Positions 14,499 to 23,365 are shown, counted from the stretch's first letter. The stretch is DNA of 33,106 bases from Spirochaetales bacterium (GCA_012514185.1 JAAZAT010000223.1:1-33106); one strand, 5' to 3'. Notes: a model not told the origin generated them from the letters alone. Program-made: numbers and translations.

Positions 14499-17400
14499 TG
14501 GGGAAACAGCATCAGTTCACTTCGTTTTCACTCTTTCGCGCACCCGGATTTCCCAGCCATACCTTCCCGGATTTACGATCCCTCCATAGCGGCTTGAATG
14601 TCGTACATGGACCGAACGGAGTAGGCAAGACCACGATGGTTCGGACCATGCGCTGCTTGTTGTTCGCATCCGACTGTCCGAAAAACCTGGAAGCAGAGGC
14701 CCATATGGCTTCTGGTGGGCAGACGTGGCATCTGAGCCTGTCCCAGGGCAAGCTCGTACAGAAGCGCCTCGATACCGGAGAAGAGACCCGCCTGCCGGGA
14801 CGCAACGACGAGTATGCGGATGCCTACTGGTTCCCGTTGCACGAGCTTTTGGAATCTGTAGGTTCGCAGAGCGTATTTCTCCAAGCCATCCAAAAAGAGA
14901 TGCAAGGGGGGATCGACCTTCAGCTTGCACTGCGGCAAGCCAAAGGCATTGCAGCGTTTTCAAACGGAAGAATTTCCCTTGCCAAGAGTGTTGCCGATGC
15001 GTACAAAGCCTATGATGATATTCGTAAGGAATTGCAGGCCAACGTTTCTCTGAAGACCGAGATCGCGCAACTTGAACGTGAGCTGTCTCGTCAGCCTGAC
15101 TTGCAACAAACCGCTGTCCGGTTGAAAACGGTGCAAGCGTATCTTGTGGCGCTTGAGAAGAGACGGGCCTTGCTTGCCGACCTGCAGGGGTATGACAGCA
15201 CCATTGCCCTGCTGAATGAGCATACGCTCAAGGATGCGCAGGCATTGCAGGCAGCATTGGACCAAGCCGATGAAGCGGTAAGACAGAGGCTGGCCGCCAT
15301 CAAGATCGACCAGGCGGCTTTTGACAACCTCAAAGTCGCACCCGAATTCCTTGAGAACCCCAATCTTGTTCAAATCATCACCGCCCGGATCGATACGATC
15401 AAGGAGCTTGATAACCAAGTACGTTCGGCAGAAAAGGAATTGCAAAGCACCGAAACTGCCTTGAAGGTGTGTGAAGAGCAGCTTTCCTGGTTGGTGAGCC
15501 AGATCCCGGACCAAGGCAATTTGGAACGCATGGTGGAAAAGCTGGCCCAGCTTGCCCATACGTGCGAACCGCTTCGATGCAATCTCGCAGCCTCGGATAC
15601 CCTTGTCCGGCAACTGGGTGAAATACTACCTGTTGATTTGCAGGAAAAAGAGAGGCTGGAATCTTTAAAGGCAACGTTGCTTCTTTGCATCGAGACGCTT
15701 GGGAGCATGAACTCCACAGCGAAAACCAAGCCTCACTCGAGCAAAGTACTGCTTCTTGGCACAGTCGCCCTCTCCTTGTTAGGATCGCTGCTATCCATTA
15801 CCGTCTCCCCGGTGCTCGGCTTGCTCGGAACCTTGGCTGTCGCTGTATTCGGCCTGCTCTTTTCCAGGCACAAACCCAATGAAGAGTACCAGTCGCTCCA
15901 AACGTTGCTGGCTTCCTATCAAGAACGGCTTGAAAAGCAACTGGGCACCTTCGCCCTCGATTCCTTCGATGTCGCAGGTCTTGCGAGCTTGCTTCGGAAC
16001 GTTCTTGCAAAGATGGCCGAACTGGAGCGCATTGAAGGGGAGAATGAGAGCCGAAGAAAGACCGAGCAAATCCATGAGCAGGCCAAGGCTGCCTATCAGC
16101 TGTGGCTTGATGAATGGGAACAAGCAAGCAGGACGCTCAACTTGACCGAGGAGCCGAACCTGCAAGGATCGCAATTCTTTCATCTGTCTCCTCTGCTTAA
16201 GGATTGGGTGCACGCAGTAAGTGCCGAGGCTCAGGTTGCGGCCAATGTGCTGCAGGCAAGGGAGCAGCTCCAAGCAGCGGCTCTTGATTTGGCACGGCTG
16301 TGCAGGTTGCAGGAGACCAAGGTTGTCGATATCACAGCCGGCTCGCAGAATCTGATACACACCATCCAAAATGCATCCAAGCTTCAAGACCGCTTGCAAA
16401 GCCAAAAGGAGTTGCTCGTACAGGAAAAACAGCGACAGGGTACCGTTGCATCGGATTTGCAAAAGTTTTTCGAACGGCTCAAGCTTGCCTCAGGCGACCT
16501 GCAGACTCTGGAAAACCTGCAGAGCCAGTATGAACAGTATCGCGAGCTTGAAGATCAAAAGCGTGGATATGAGCAATCACTCAATACTTATCCACCGGAG
16601 ATAGTTGAGTTTGCTGCAAGCACCACGCTGGACGAAGTCATGAGCATGATCTCCAATGCAGAGGCCGAGCTTGGGCAGCTGGAGGAGCTGCGCGAAGAGT
16701 ACGGGAGAAAGCGGGAGCGGTATGATTCGTTGTGCTCGGATACCAAGTTGGAGGAAGCGCTGTTCAAGTACGAGGCGGCCAAGGAGGCCTTGGAGGCCCA
16801 ACGAAGAGAGGAAGTGCACGAGCGCATGGTGTACACCCTCTTTGAGGAGGTGAAGCAAGAGTCGGAATCGATCCATGTACCGCAAGTGGTCCGCCATGCG
16901 AGTAATTGGTTGCTGCGAATCACGGCAAACCGGTTCTCACTGGGCATGAGCAAGGGAACCTTCACTGCTTTGGACACTGCATTGGGCAGAAGTTTCTCCC
17001 TGGCGGAGCTTTCAAGCGGTAGTCGTGTCCAACTGCTCTTTGCGGTAAGGATGGCTTTTCTACAGATGCTGGAAAGCGGAGGTGAGTATCACTTTCCTGT
17101 CTTCTTTGACGAACTGATGGCCAATAGCGACGACCAACGATCAATGGCGATTGCAGAGGCCATTGTTGAGATTTCCAAGGACCGGCAGGTCTTCTATTGC
17201 ACTGCACAACTGGACGAGGTGACCAAGCTTCAGGACGTGGCAAAGGGGGAGTTGCAGGTGATCGGGTTGGAGGACGAGAAGCGCAGCTACCGGATCCAGC
17301 AAAGTCCCTTCTCTGCAGTCAAGGTCGAGGCAACGCCCCTCATCGAACCTCTTGCAGAGTATCAGGAGTATGGCAGGGCTCTGGGGATTTCAGCACCCCT

Positions 17401-17920
17401 CTTGTATGATCCGATCGGAAGTCTCAGCAGCTGGTACCTGTGCAGCGACAGCCAAGAGTTGCATCACCTCCTGGGGCGGGGGTTTTCTCATGCCGGCCAA
17501 GCCGCCCGGGTGGGGGAGCCGTATCAGAGCCGCCTTTCCTTGATGGCCCAGGCTCAGGCGTTGGCGAGAATCGGCAGGCCGAAAATCCTTACTGTCCATG
17601 ATATTTCGGATGAGGAGTTGAAACTGAATCGCAGTGCTGCATACTACGAGAGCCTGCAGGTCTTCTTGCAGGAGGAACACAGGACAGGAAACGATGTGCT
17701 TGCGGCCATCGACGCAAAGGTGTTCAAAGGTTTTAGGGAAAATGCGAGGGATGCTCTTGCCTCCTACTTGTTCGAGAAGGGGTTCGCAACCGATGAGTCT
17801 TCCCATCCGATTGCACAGATTCTGGATACACTCTGTCTCTCCGATCCCGATCTGCGCGTGGACAGTGAAAACTACCGGCTTGTACAAAGGTACCTGTTGA
17901 GTCTGGATCTCGAGAATTAA
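14498..17920 (+). CDS. YhaN/SbcC-like SMC-type ATPase with membrane hairpin and C-terminal extension
   Basis: This 1140-residue protein has Walker A GPNGVGKT (38-45), two long coiled-coil stretches rich in Leu, Glu and Gln, an ABC-type signature ELSSGSRVQ (837-845), and Walker B ending in FFDEL (D871, E872). This is the layout of SbcC/Rad50 and especially B. subtilis YhaN. At about 414-460, at the far end of the coil where SbcC has its zinc hook, lie two hydrophobic segments (VLLLGTVALSLL and LGLLGTLAVAVFGLLF) that look like a membrane hairpin; no CxxC hook is seen. After the ATPase head, residues about 915-1140 form an extension I cannot assign, mostly helical with a GRPKILTVHDISDEEL segment. 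The protein should hold and remodel DNA ends, possibly at the membrane, with the upstream nuclease. The start overlaps the nuclease stop. Confidence 0.88.
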   Translation: MGKQHQFTSFSLFRAPGFPSHTFPDLRSLHSGLNVVHGPNGVGKTTMVRTMRCLLFASDCPKNLEAEAHMASGGQTWHLSLSQGKLVQKRLDTGEETRLPGRNDEYADAYWFPLHELLESVGSQSVFLQAIQKEMQGGIDLQLALRQAKGIAAFSNGRISLAKSVADAYKAYDDIRKELQANVSLKTEIAQLERELSRQPDLQQTAVRLKTVQAYLVALEKRRALLADLQGYDSTIALLNEHTLKDAQALQAALDQADEAVRQRLAAIKIDQAAFDNLKVAPEFLENPNLVQIITARIDTIKELDNQVRSAEKELQSTETALKVCEEQLSWLVSQIPDQGNLERMVEKLAQLAHTCEPLRCNLAASDTLVRQLGEILPVDLQEKERLESLKATLLLCIETLGSMNSTAKTKPHSSKVLLLGTVALSLLGSLLSITVSPVLGLLGTLAVAVFGLLFSRHKPNEEYQSLQTLLASYQERLEKQLGTFALDSFDVAGLASLLRNVLAKMAELERIEGENESRRKTEQIHEQAKAAYQLWLDEWEQASRTLNLTEEPNLQGSQFFHLSPLLKDWVHAVSAEAQVAANVLQAREQLQAAALDLARLCRLQETKVVDITAGSQNLIHTIQNASKLQDRLQSQKELLVQEKQRQGTVASDLQKFFERLKLASGDLQTLENLQSQYEQYRELEDQKRGYEQSLNTYPPEIVEFAASTTLDEVMSMISNAEAELGQLEELREEYGRKRERYDSLCSDTKLEEALFKYEAAKEALEAQRREEVHERMVYTLFEEVKQESESIHVPQVVRHASNWLLRITANRFSLGMSKGTFTALDTALGRSFSLAELSSGSRVQLLFAVRMAFLQMLESGGEYHFPVFFDELMANSDDQRSMAIAEAIVEISKDRQVFYCTAQLDEVTKLQDVAKGELQVIGLEDEKRSYRIQQSPFSAVKVEATPLIEPLAEYQEYGRALGISAPLLYDPIGSLSSWYLCSDSQELHHLLGRGFSHAGQAARVGEPYQSRLSLMAQAQALARIGRPKILTVHDISDEELKLNRSAAYYESLQVFLQEEHRTGNDVLAAIDAKVFKGFRENARDALASYLFEKGFATDESSHPIAQILDTLCLSDPDLRVDSENYRLVQRYLLSLDLEN

Positions 17921-17945
17921 GGTTTCTTTTTCCTTGCCTTTGGCG

Positions 17946-17951
17946 TATACT
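17946..17951 (+). promoter_or_regulatory. -10 box of the MFS gene; leaderless start
   Basis: TATACT ends 7 bases before ATG 17959, and no ribosome site lies between, so transcription should begin at the start codon. The -35 at 17 bases (TTTCTT) is weak. Confidence 0.5.
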
Positions 17952-17958
17952 ACGCCCC

Positions 17959-19179
17959 ATGTATCGATCCACCATCCGTGCCTGCTATTTGGGCAACTTC
18001 ATCGGGGCTTTGACCTGCAACCTTGCCCCGCTTTTGTATGTGACGTTCATGCATGAATTCGGCATCACCTTCGAACAGGCTGGAAGGTTAACCCTGCTCA
18101 ACTTTTTCACCCAGATCGTGGCCGACTTGGCTTTCAGCCGCCCGGTGGACAAATGGGGGGTGAGGCCCTTCATCACCCTGGGCCACTTTCTGGCCTTTCT
18201 CGGATTCCTTTTGTTGGCGTTTGCCCCGAAACTCTTTCCAGCAAATCCTTATCTCGGCCTGATGGTCGCAACGATTGTGTATTCAATCGGGGGCGGCCTG
18301 TTCGAACTGCTGCTCAGTGCAATCGTCCAATCAATACCCAATGACTCGAAGGAGAAGGCGATGAGCCTGCTGCACTCCTTCTATGCATGGGGTTTCATCG
18401 TCGTAGTCATTGGAACAACGCTGATGATCAAGGTGCTGGGACGCAGCAACTGGCCGATTCTGGTGCTCATCTGGTCGGTCTTCCCGCTGATCAACTTCTT
18501 CAACTTCCTCCGTGTCCCCCTCGCTCCTGCAATCAGTGAAGAAAAACGTACGAAAATCCGTGAGTTGCTCAGCTCTCGATATTTTCTGTTCGTGGTATTG
18601 GGGATTGCCGTCGGGGGAGCCACCGAAGTCTCCATGTCACAGTGGACAAGCGCGTTCGTCGAGGCCTCGTTAGGACTGCCCAAGGAAGTAGGCGATCTTT
18701 TAGGGCTCTGCTTGTTCGCCCTCCTCTTGGGTTCCATCCGGGCGGTCTATGGTGCATGGGGCGATAAATTCCCGCTCTATAAGGCCATGCTCTTTGGCAG
18801 CGTGCTCTGCATTGCCTGTTACTTGGTTGCCGCCTTCAGTCCTTTGCCAGCCATCTGCCTTGTCGCCTGCATTTTTGCAGGTCTTGGAAGCGGCCTCCTC
18901 TGGCCGGGATCGGTCGTCAACGGAGCCAATCGTTTTCCCTATGCAGGCTCTTCTCTCTTTGCCTTTCTTGCAGCCGGAGGTGATGCCGGTGCTGCTTTCG
19001 GCCCCTGGCTTATCGGCCTCACTGCAGATGTGGCCCCCTCGTTGGTGAAGGTTGCTCCGTGGCTCAAGCATTTGACCTTGGAGGAATCGGCGCTGAGAAG
19101 CGGTATGCTCATCGGATCCTTGTTCCCCATCCTGATGGTGATTTTCCTTACGAGGATGAAGAAACAGGAGGCAAAGTAG
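17959..19179 (+). CDS. MFS transporter
   Basis: This 406-residue membrane protein has about 12 hydrophobic segments split into two halves, with an MFS motif A-like loop after TM2 (SRPVDKWGVRPFI) and the equivalent GAWGDKF loop in the second half. The general pattern is like sugar/proton symporters of the FucP/YbjJ type, but no substrate-specific motif is recognisable. It would move a small solute across the inner membrane. ATG 17959 lacks a Shine-Dalgarno sequence and lies 7 bases after TATACT. Its 3' end overlaps the convergent cyclic-nucleotide-binding gene by 32 bases. Confidence 0.87.
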   Translation: MYRSTIRACYLGNFIGALTCNLAPLLYVTFMHEFGITFEQAGRLTLLNFFTQIVADLAFSRPVDKWGVRPFITLGHFLAFLGFLLLAFAPKLFPANPYLGLMVATIVYSIGGGLFELLLSAIVQSIPNDSKEKAMSLLHSFYAWGFIVVVIGTTLMIKVLGRSNWPILVLIWSVFPLINFFNFLRVPLAPAISEEKRTKIRELLSSRYFLFVVLGIAVGGATEVSMSQWTSAFVEASLGLPKEVGDLLGLCLFALLLGSIRAVYGAWGDKFPLYKAMLFGSVLCIACYLVAAFSPLPAICLVACIFAGLGSGLLWPGSVVNGANRFPYAGSSLFAFLAAGGDAGAAFGPWLIGLTADVAPSLVKVAPWLKHLTLEESALRSGMLIGSLFPILMVIFLTRMKKQEAK

Positions 19180-19648
19180 CCCGGTTCTTTACCAAGGCCA
19201 GCATCTCATCGGCTGAGCGGAGCCTGCGGCTGATGTCCCTGGCAAGGTTGAGTATGAGCATGGTGTAGGTCTTCAGGTTTGCCTGGGAAATCTTGTACAT
19301 ATCCTTGTTGGACAGGGTGATGATTTTGGTCTCCGTCAGGCTGACCACCGAAGCGGCGCAGCTTTGGATGTCGATGAGCTCCATCTCCCCGAATGAGTCG
19401 CCCTTGTGCAGGGTGGTGATGATTCTGCTCTGCTTTTTGTTTGACTCTGATTGTCGGACGATGGCAACCTCGCCTTCGACGATGAAGTGTACGCTGTTGT
19501 TGCTCTGACCCTGCTGAAGGATGTTTGTACCGGAGGGATAGGTCCGCTCCTGCAGAAAATCCTTGACCAACAAGAGTTCTTCGTCCGAGAGTCCACCGAA
19601 CAGGCTGTGTTTGCAGAGAAATTCGTTCTCAAGTGTGCATTCGCTCAT
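19148..19648 (-). CDS. Cyclic-nucleotide-binding-domain protein without DNA-binding domain
   Basis: This 166-residue protein is a single cNMP-binding (CRP-N) beta-barrel: LFGGLSDEEL, then IVEGEVAIV, and the phosphate-binding cassette GDSFGEMELIDIQSCAASV (83-101). In cAMP-binding members the cassette ends RAAT or RSAT; here the Arg is Cys97, so binding of cAMP or cGMP is doubtful and another ligand or pure protein contact is possible. After the helix at about 120-145 there is no helix-turn-helix, so it is not a CRP-type regulator itself. Such stand-alone domains often regulate partner proteins. It is divergent from a GGDEF gene. No ribosome site precedes the start; its promoter contains a perfect palindrome. 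Confidence 0.85.
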   Translation of the reverse strand: MSECTLENEFLCKHSLFGGLSDEELLLVKDFLQERTYPSGTNILQQGQSNNSVHFIVEGEVAIVRQSESNKKQSRIITTLHKGDSFGEMELIDIQSCAASVVSLTETKIITLSNKDMYKISQANLKTYTMLILNLARDISRRLRSADEMLALVKNRATLPPVSSSS

Positions 19649-19653
19649 GCTTT

Positions 19654-19682
19654 ATCGTACAGGCATCGGAATGCCTGTACAA
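19654..19682 (-). promoter_or_regulatory. Promoter and perfect palindromic operator of the cNMP-binding gene
   Basis: GTACAGGCAT (19657-19666), a 4-base spacer, and ATGCCTGTAC (19671-19680) form a perfect 10-base inverted repeat. Read on the minus strand, TTGTAC (19682-19677) and TACGAT (19659-19654) have 17-base spacing, so the palindrome fills the space between -35 and -10, where a bound repressor or MerR-like activator would act. The -10 ends 5 bases before the ATG. As RNA it could also be a strong hairpin, but it would be upstream of the predicted start. It lacks a T-run, so it is not a terminator. Confidence 0.55.
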
Positions 19683-19849
19683 GTTTATTGCTTTCCAGAA
19701 TGGGAAAAAAAGCAAACAAATGCAGGTTGAGTCAGTCTTTGTATGGTTCAGCCTGTGTTTTTTCATGGACTTATTGAAAAAGGGAGGGTACAGTACACAA
19801 AGAACTCTGGCAACTTTGCAGCAGGAGGTCATCCCTGATCATCTATTCA

Positions 19850-21001
19850 GTGCAAAACAGCGTACTCGGCATGTTGATCCTCTTGGTGCTGTTGTACTTT
19901 TTTCTCAAGCAACATGGAAAGCTTGAGCAGGCCGACCGTATGTTTCTCGCTCTTTGGGCAAGCAATTTTGCTTTGCTGGCATTGGAACTCAGCGTCGATA
20001 TGCTGGGCATCTATCATCCACGCTCAGAGCTTGGCCCGCTTCTTTCCTTCCTTACTGCAATTTTTTACACCATGAATGCCGCCCCGGGTGTTTTCTACTT
20101 TCTTTTCATTCAGCACATGATCGGAAAGCACGTCAGCAAACGATTCCTGGCACTGCTGATGGTGCCGTTCATCTTTCTGGCTGTACTCTCCTTTGCGAGT
20201 ATATGGACCGGCTGGGTGTTTGTCATTGATGAGTTATCACGGTACAGCAGGGGGCCCTCCTTCTTTTTGACGGTCATCAATAATTATACGTATCTTTTCT
20301 TTGGTCCGCTCTATCTCTTGTACCATCGTGACCAACTGCAACGCAAAATCTACAGCACACTGTTGGTTTTTCCCTTTCCAGTAGCCATCGCAGGCTTTTT
20401 GCAGATCCTGTTCTATGGCGTGGAGGTCTTGTGGATCAGTCTCTCCATCTCCCTGCTGATTCTCTTCTTCAATGTGGAATCGAATCAGATAAACCGTGAC
20501 TATTTGACAGGGTTGTTCAATCGCAGGTATTTCCAGCGAATGGCAGCCCTTGCTTTTAGCAAAAAGAAGTCAGGAAAAGCCCCCTGGGCATTTTTATTGG
20601 ACATCAATGGCTTTAAAGCCATCAATGACTCACACGGCCATGCTGCAGGTGATGAAGCCTTGGTCCATATCGCCCGCCTGCTGGAGCACACGGTTCCTAA
20701 ACACACAATCGTCTGCAGGTATGGCGGAGATGAGTTCGCCATCCTGACACCCGGGTTTACTGAGTCCCAAGCCTGTCAACTGCTCGATCATCTTGAGCAA
20801 AAACTTGGCGAATTCAATGCATCGGGCCAGATTGCCGATGCCATTACCGTAAGTGTAGGGTGTGCTCCCTTGTTGAAGGAAGACTATGAGAATCTCGATG
20901 GCTTCTTGCAACAGCTGGATGTGAGCATGTACAAGGCGAAACAAGCGAGTAAAAACTCAGACACACTTACACATTCTGTAGTATTCCACGTCTGTAAATA
21001 A
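19850..21001 (+). CDS. Membrane-bound diguanylate cyclase (GGDEF)
   Basis: About 210 N-terminal residues contain some seven hydrophobic segments, resembling the 7TM sensor region found before GGDEF and kinase domains. A GGDEF domain follows (about 215-375): NRDYLTGLFNRRYF, LLDINGFKAINDSHGHAAGDEAL, and the active-site RYGGDEFAIL. It should make cyclic di-GMP from GTP. The product-inhibition site RxxD, expected five residues before GGDEF, is absent. The start is uncertain: GTG 19850 has no ribosome site at proper distance, whereas AGGAGG at 19823-19828 points to about 19835-19838, where the frame offers only CTG or ATC. The true start may be a rare codon giving five extra residues. It is divergent from the cNMP-binding gene. 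Confidence 0.85.
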   Translation: MQNSVLGMLILLVLLYFFLKQHGKLEQADRMFLALWASNFALLALELSVDMLGIYHPRSELGPLLSFLTAIFYTMNAAPGVFYFLFIQHMIGKHVSKRFLALLMVPFIFLAVLSFASIWTGWVFVIDELSRYSRGPSFFLTVINNYTYLFFGPLYLLYHRDQLQRKIYSTLLVFPFPVAIAGFLQILFYGVEVLWISLSISLLILFFNVESNQINRDYLTGLFNRRYFQRMAALAFSKKKSGKAPWAFLLDINGFKAINDSHGHAAGDEALVHIARLLEHTVPKHTIVCRYGGDEFAILTPGFTESQACQLLDHLEQKLGEFNASGQIADAITVSVGCAPLLKEDYENLDGFLQQLDVSMYKAKQASKNSDTLTHSVVFHVCK

Positions 21002-21052
21002 CAAACATCTTGTAAGAGTTATGATTTTTATGACAAATTTTGGGGCCGTCAG

Positions 21053-21101
21053 TTGCCGTTTTTTTGCCGCATGAGTATTGTTTACATGTTCAACACTGTA
21101 A
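21053..21101 (+). promoter_or_regulatory. Promoter and operator-like palindrome of the efflux operon
   Basis: TTGCCG (21053-21058), 17 bases, TATTGT (21076-21081) gives a transcription start near 21088. Over the start lies an interrupted palindrome: TTACA-TGTT (21082-21090), central C, AACA (21092-21095), one extra C, TGTAA (21097-21101). Its position over the start and next to the ribosome site fits repression by a TetR- or MarR-type regulator, as is common for efflux pumps. No such regulator gene is in the window. Confidence 0.4.
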
Positions 21102-21111
21102 GGATGTACCT

Positions 21112-22416
21112 ATGTCCAAAAAAGCACTGATACTTGCAGCCCTGTCGTTGTTGCTGCTCTTCTCACTCACTGCACTTCCCGCCATAACCTTGGAAGAAGC
21201 CTTGCAAATGGGACGAACCAATAATCTCTCGCTTGCCAGCACCTCAATAGATGTCAATGCTGCAAAGCGCGATGTCGATACCTCTTGGAATCTGTTTATC
21301 CCAACGCTTTCCCTCTCCCTATCCAATGCAGGCACGAGTCCGGTTTTCAAAGCTGCTCCCGGTGCTTCAGCAAAAAATATGGGACTGGGCTTAAGCCTTT
21401 CTGCAACACTCACCCTCAACCCGGCAGTAAAAAGTCAGATGGACTCGTACCAGATCGCCTATCAGATCCAGCAAGTGACCTACGAGCAGGCGAAAGCCGA
21501 AGTGGAACGTGCCATCACCAAGCTTTTCTACTATCTTTTGATGGAAGAACAGAATATCGGCGTTCAGCAGGCAAATCTTGAACTGGCCCAGAAGCAATAT
21601 GAAGAGGTGAAAATCAAGTACGAGCAGGGCTTTGCCTCCGAACTCGAGGTGCTTTCCAGTCAGTTGTCAGTCGAACGGCTCAAGCCGTCGTTGCAGCAGG
21701 CAAAGAACCAGTATGCATCGAACCTCCTCTCGCTGAAGGCGATGCTCGGCATGTCCTTGGACCAGGAGTTGACCGTAGAGGGAGAGATTCCCTCCCTGAT
21801 CAAGGAACTTGAAGTCCAACAGCTTGCTGAGTACCTGCAAAAAAGCTACTCCATTGCTCTGCTGGATTTGAACATGGCCCAGCTGAGAACCACCATGGAA
21901 CTGAACAGCAAGCAGGCTTTGTTTCCTTCGCTTACCTTCGGAGGATCCTACGATCTCTCCTTCTGGAGTGACTCCTACTCAAATGACATCAGTGATTCTG
22001 CATCCTATTCCATTGGTGTTCGCATCCCCCTCGATGGCTTCATTCCCAACTCCCGTACCAAAGTCGGTTTGGCGAAGTTGGATGACTCGTTGGCCAAGCT
22101 GGCTTTGCAACGACAGCAAGCCGTAAGGCAGCTGGAAGTGAGTGTCGTAGCGCAGGTGCAGAACCTGAACATGCTTGCTAGCCAGGCCGAGCTTGCCACT
22201 CAGAGTCTGGAGCTTACTGAGAAAGTGTATGTGATGAACCATATCCAGTATGAGAGCGGCTACATCGGAAGGGTTGCTTTGGAGGAAGCCCAGAACAATT
22301 TGCTTGGAGCACGACAGCAGGTTCTCGCTCTTCAGTTCCAATATGTTTCCTCTCTGATCGACCTTATCTATGATTTGAATATCCAACATGAGTACCGCGC
22401 CAAGGAGTTGATATAA
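21112..22416 (+). CDS. TolC-like outer membrane efflux protein
   Basis: This 434-residue protein has a signal peptide (MSKKALILAALSLLLLFSLT, cleavage near ALPA at 21-24) and a mature part starting with ITLEEALQMGRTNNLSLAS, the usual opening of outer membrane efflux proteins. Two long helical repeats rich in Gln, Leu and Glu follow, with the EVLSSQLSVERLK and GRVALEEAQNNLL segments at the same place in each half. It should form the trimeric outer-membrane channel for the RND pump encoded two genes downstream. Start ATG 21112 follows TAAGGA (21099-21104). It ends two bases before the adaptor gene. Confidence 0.9.
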   Translation: MSKKALILAALSLLLLFSLTALPAITLEEALQMGRTNNLSLASTSIDVNAAKRDVDTSWNLFIPTLSLSLSNAGTSPVFKAAPGASAKNMGLGLSLSATLTLNPAVKSQMDSYQIAYQIQQVTYEQAKAEVERAITKLFYYLLMEEQNIGVQQANLELAQKQYEEVKIKYEQGFASELEVLSSQLSVERLKPSLQQAKNQYASNLLSLKAMLGMSLDQELTVEGEIPSLIKELEVQQLAEYLQKSYSIALLDLNMAQLRTTMELNSKQALFPSLTFGGSYDLSFWSDSYSNDISDSASYSIGVRIPLDGFIPNSRTKVGLAKLDDSLAKLALQRQQAVRQLEVSVVAQVQNLNMLASQAELATQSLELTEKVYVMNHIQYESGYIGRVALEEAQNNLLGARQQVLALQFQYVSSLIDLIYDLNIQHEYRAKELI

Positions 22417-22418
22417 GT

Positions 22419-23354
22419 ATGAAGCAGCAGCATTCAAAAAAACATATTGCAGGACTCATCGTCCTGATAGTCCTCATTATCCTTGCCACCGCCTTGGTGG
22501 TCGTAAATCCCTTCCAGTATGTGAAAGCGCTTCAGCCGGCTCCCAATGTGGCGGCCGATGAAGGTCCTGCAGCGGTAAGCGTCCGGGTGATGAAATTGGA
22601 ACCTGTCGATCTGCAGAATACCATTGTTGGAAACGGCAACGTAGTCGACCCATCATCCATCGATGTCTACAGCGAAGTGACCGGCACGCTCACCTCGCTG
22701 GCTGTGAAGCTTGGCCAAACAGTGGAGAAGGATCAAGTGATCGCAACCGTCGACCCCTCCCGTGCAGGAGTCACCTACAAGGAGAGTGTGATCAAGGCCC
22801 CGGCTTCTGGAACAATTCTGCTGCTGCCCTTCGTGCAAGGTTCGGTGGTTTCGATGCAGGCTCCCATCGCCCGCATCGGTTTGCTCAAGGAGCTCGAAGT
22901 TGTGATGGATATCGCCGAAAGGCATATTGGAACCGTTGGGGTCGGGACACAAGCGCAGATGACCTTTAAAGCCTTCCCTGGTGAAGCCTTTGAAGCAGAA
23001 GTAACCAGACTCAGTCCTGTCCTCAACCCAGCCACCAGGACCTTGGAGATTACGTTGAAGGTGCACGATCCCGATCGTAAAGTGAAAAGCGGCATGTTCC
23101 CCTCGGTGGTCCTTAATACCGAACGCCTGGAGCAGGTAATCGCCGTTCCTCGTTCAGCCCTGCTGTATTCGGACAGCCAGGCTTATGTTTTCACTGTCGA
23201 TTCCGATGGCCTTGCAAAGAAGAACTTGGTTGAGGTCGGGTTGCAGGTCGGTGACCACGTGCAGATCACCGCAGGCCTGAATGCCGGTGATGTCCTGATT
23301 GTACAGGGGCAGAGCCTGATGACCGAAGGTACGCTGGTGCGTATTCTACAGTAA
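22419..23354 (+). CDS. RND efflux periplasmic adaptor (membrane fusion protein)
   Basis: This 311-residue protein has a short cytoplasmic start, one N-terminal membrane anchor (about 10-30), and the MFP domains: first lipoyl half VYSEVTGTLTSLAVKLGQTV, second half VIKAPASGTILLL, then beta-barrel (EVVMDIAERHIGTVGVGTQA) and membrane-proximal domain ending DGLAKKNLVEVGLQVGD. Only about 20 residues link the two lipoyl halves, so the alpha-hairpin that in AcrA reaches TolC is missing. It should bridge the RND pump and the TolC-like channel, and the short form implies a different contact with the channel. It follows the channel gene by two bases. Confidence 0.9.
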   Translation: MKQQHSKKHIAGLIVLIVLIILATALVVVNPFQYVKALQPAPNVAADEGPAAVSVRVMKLEPVDLQNTIVGNGNVVDPSSIDVYSEVTGTLTSLAVKLGQTVEKDQVIATVDPSRAGVTYKESVIKAPASGTILLLPFVQGSVVSMQAPIARIGLLKELEVVMDIAERHIGTVGVGTQAQMTFKAFPGEAFEAEVTRLSPVLNPATRTLEITLKVHDPDRKVKSGMFPSVVLNTERLEQVIAVPRSALLYSDSQAYVFTVDSDGLAKKNLVEVGLQVGDHVQITAGLNAGDVLIVQGQSLMTEGTLVRILQ

Positions 23355-23365
23355 GGAATGCAAGC

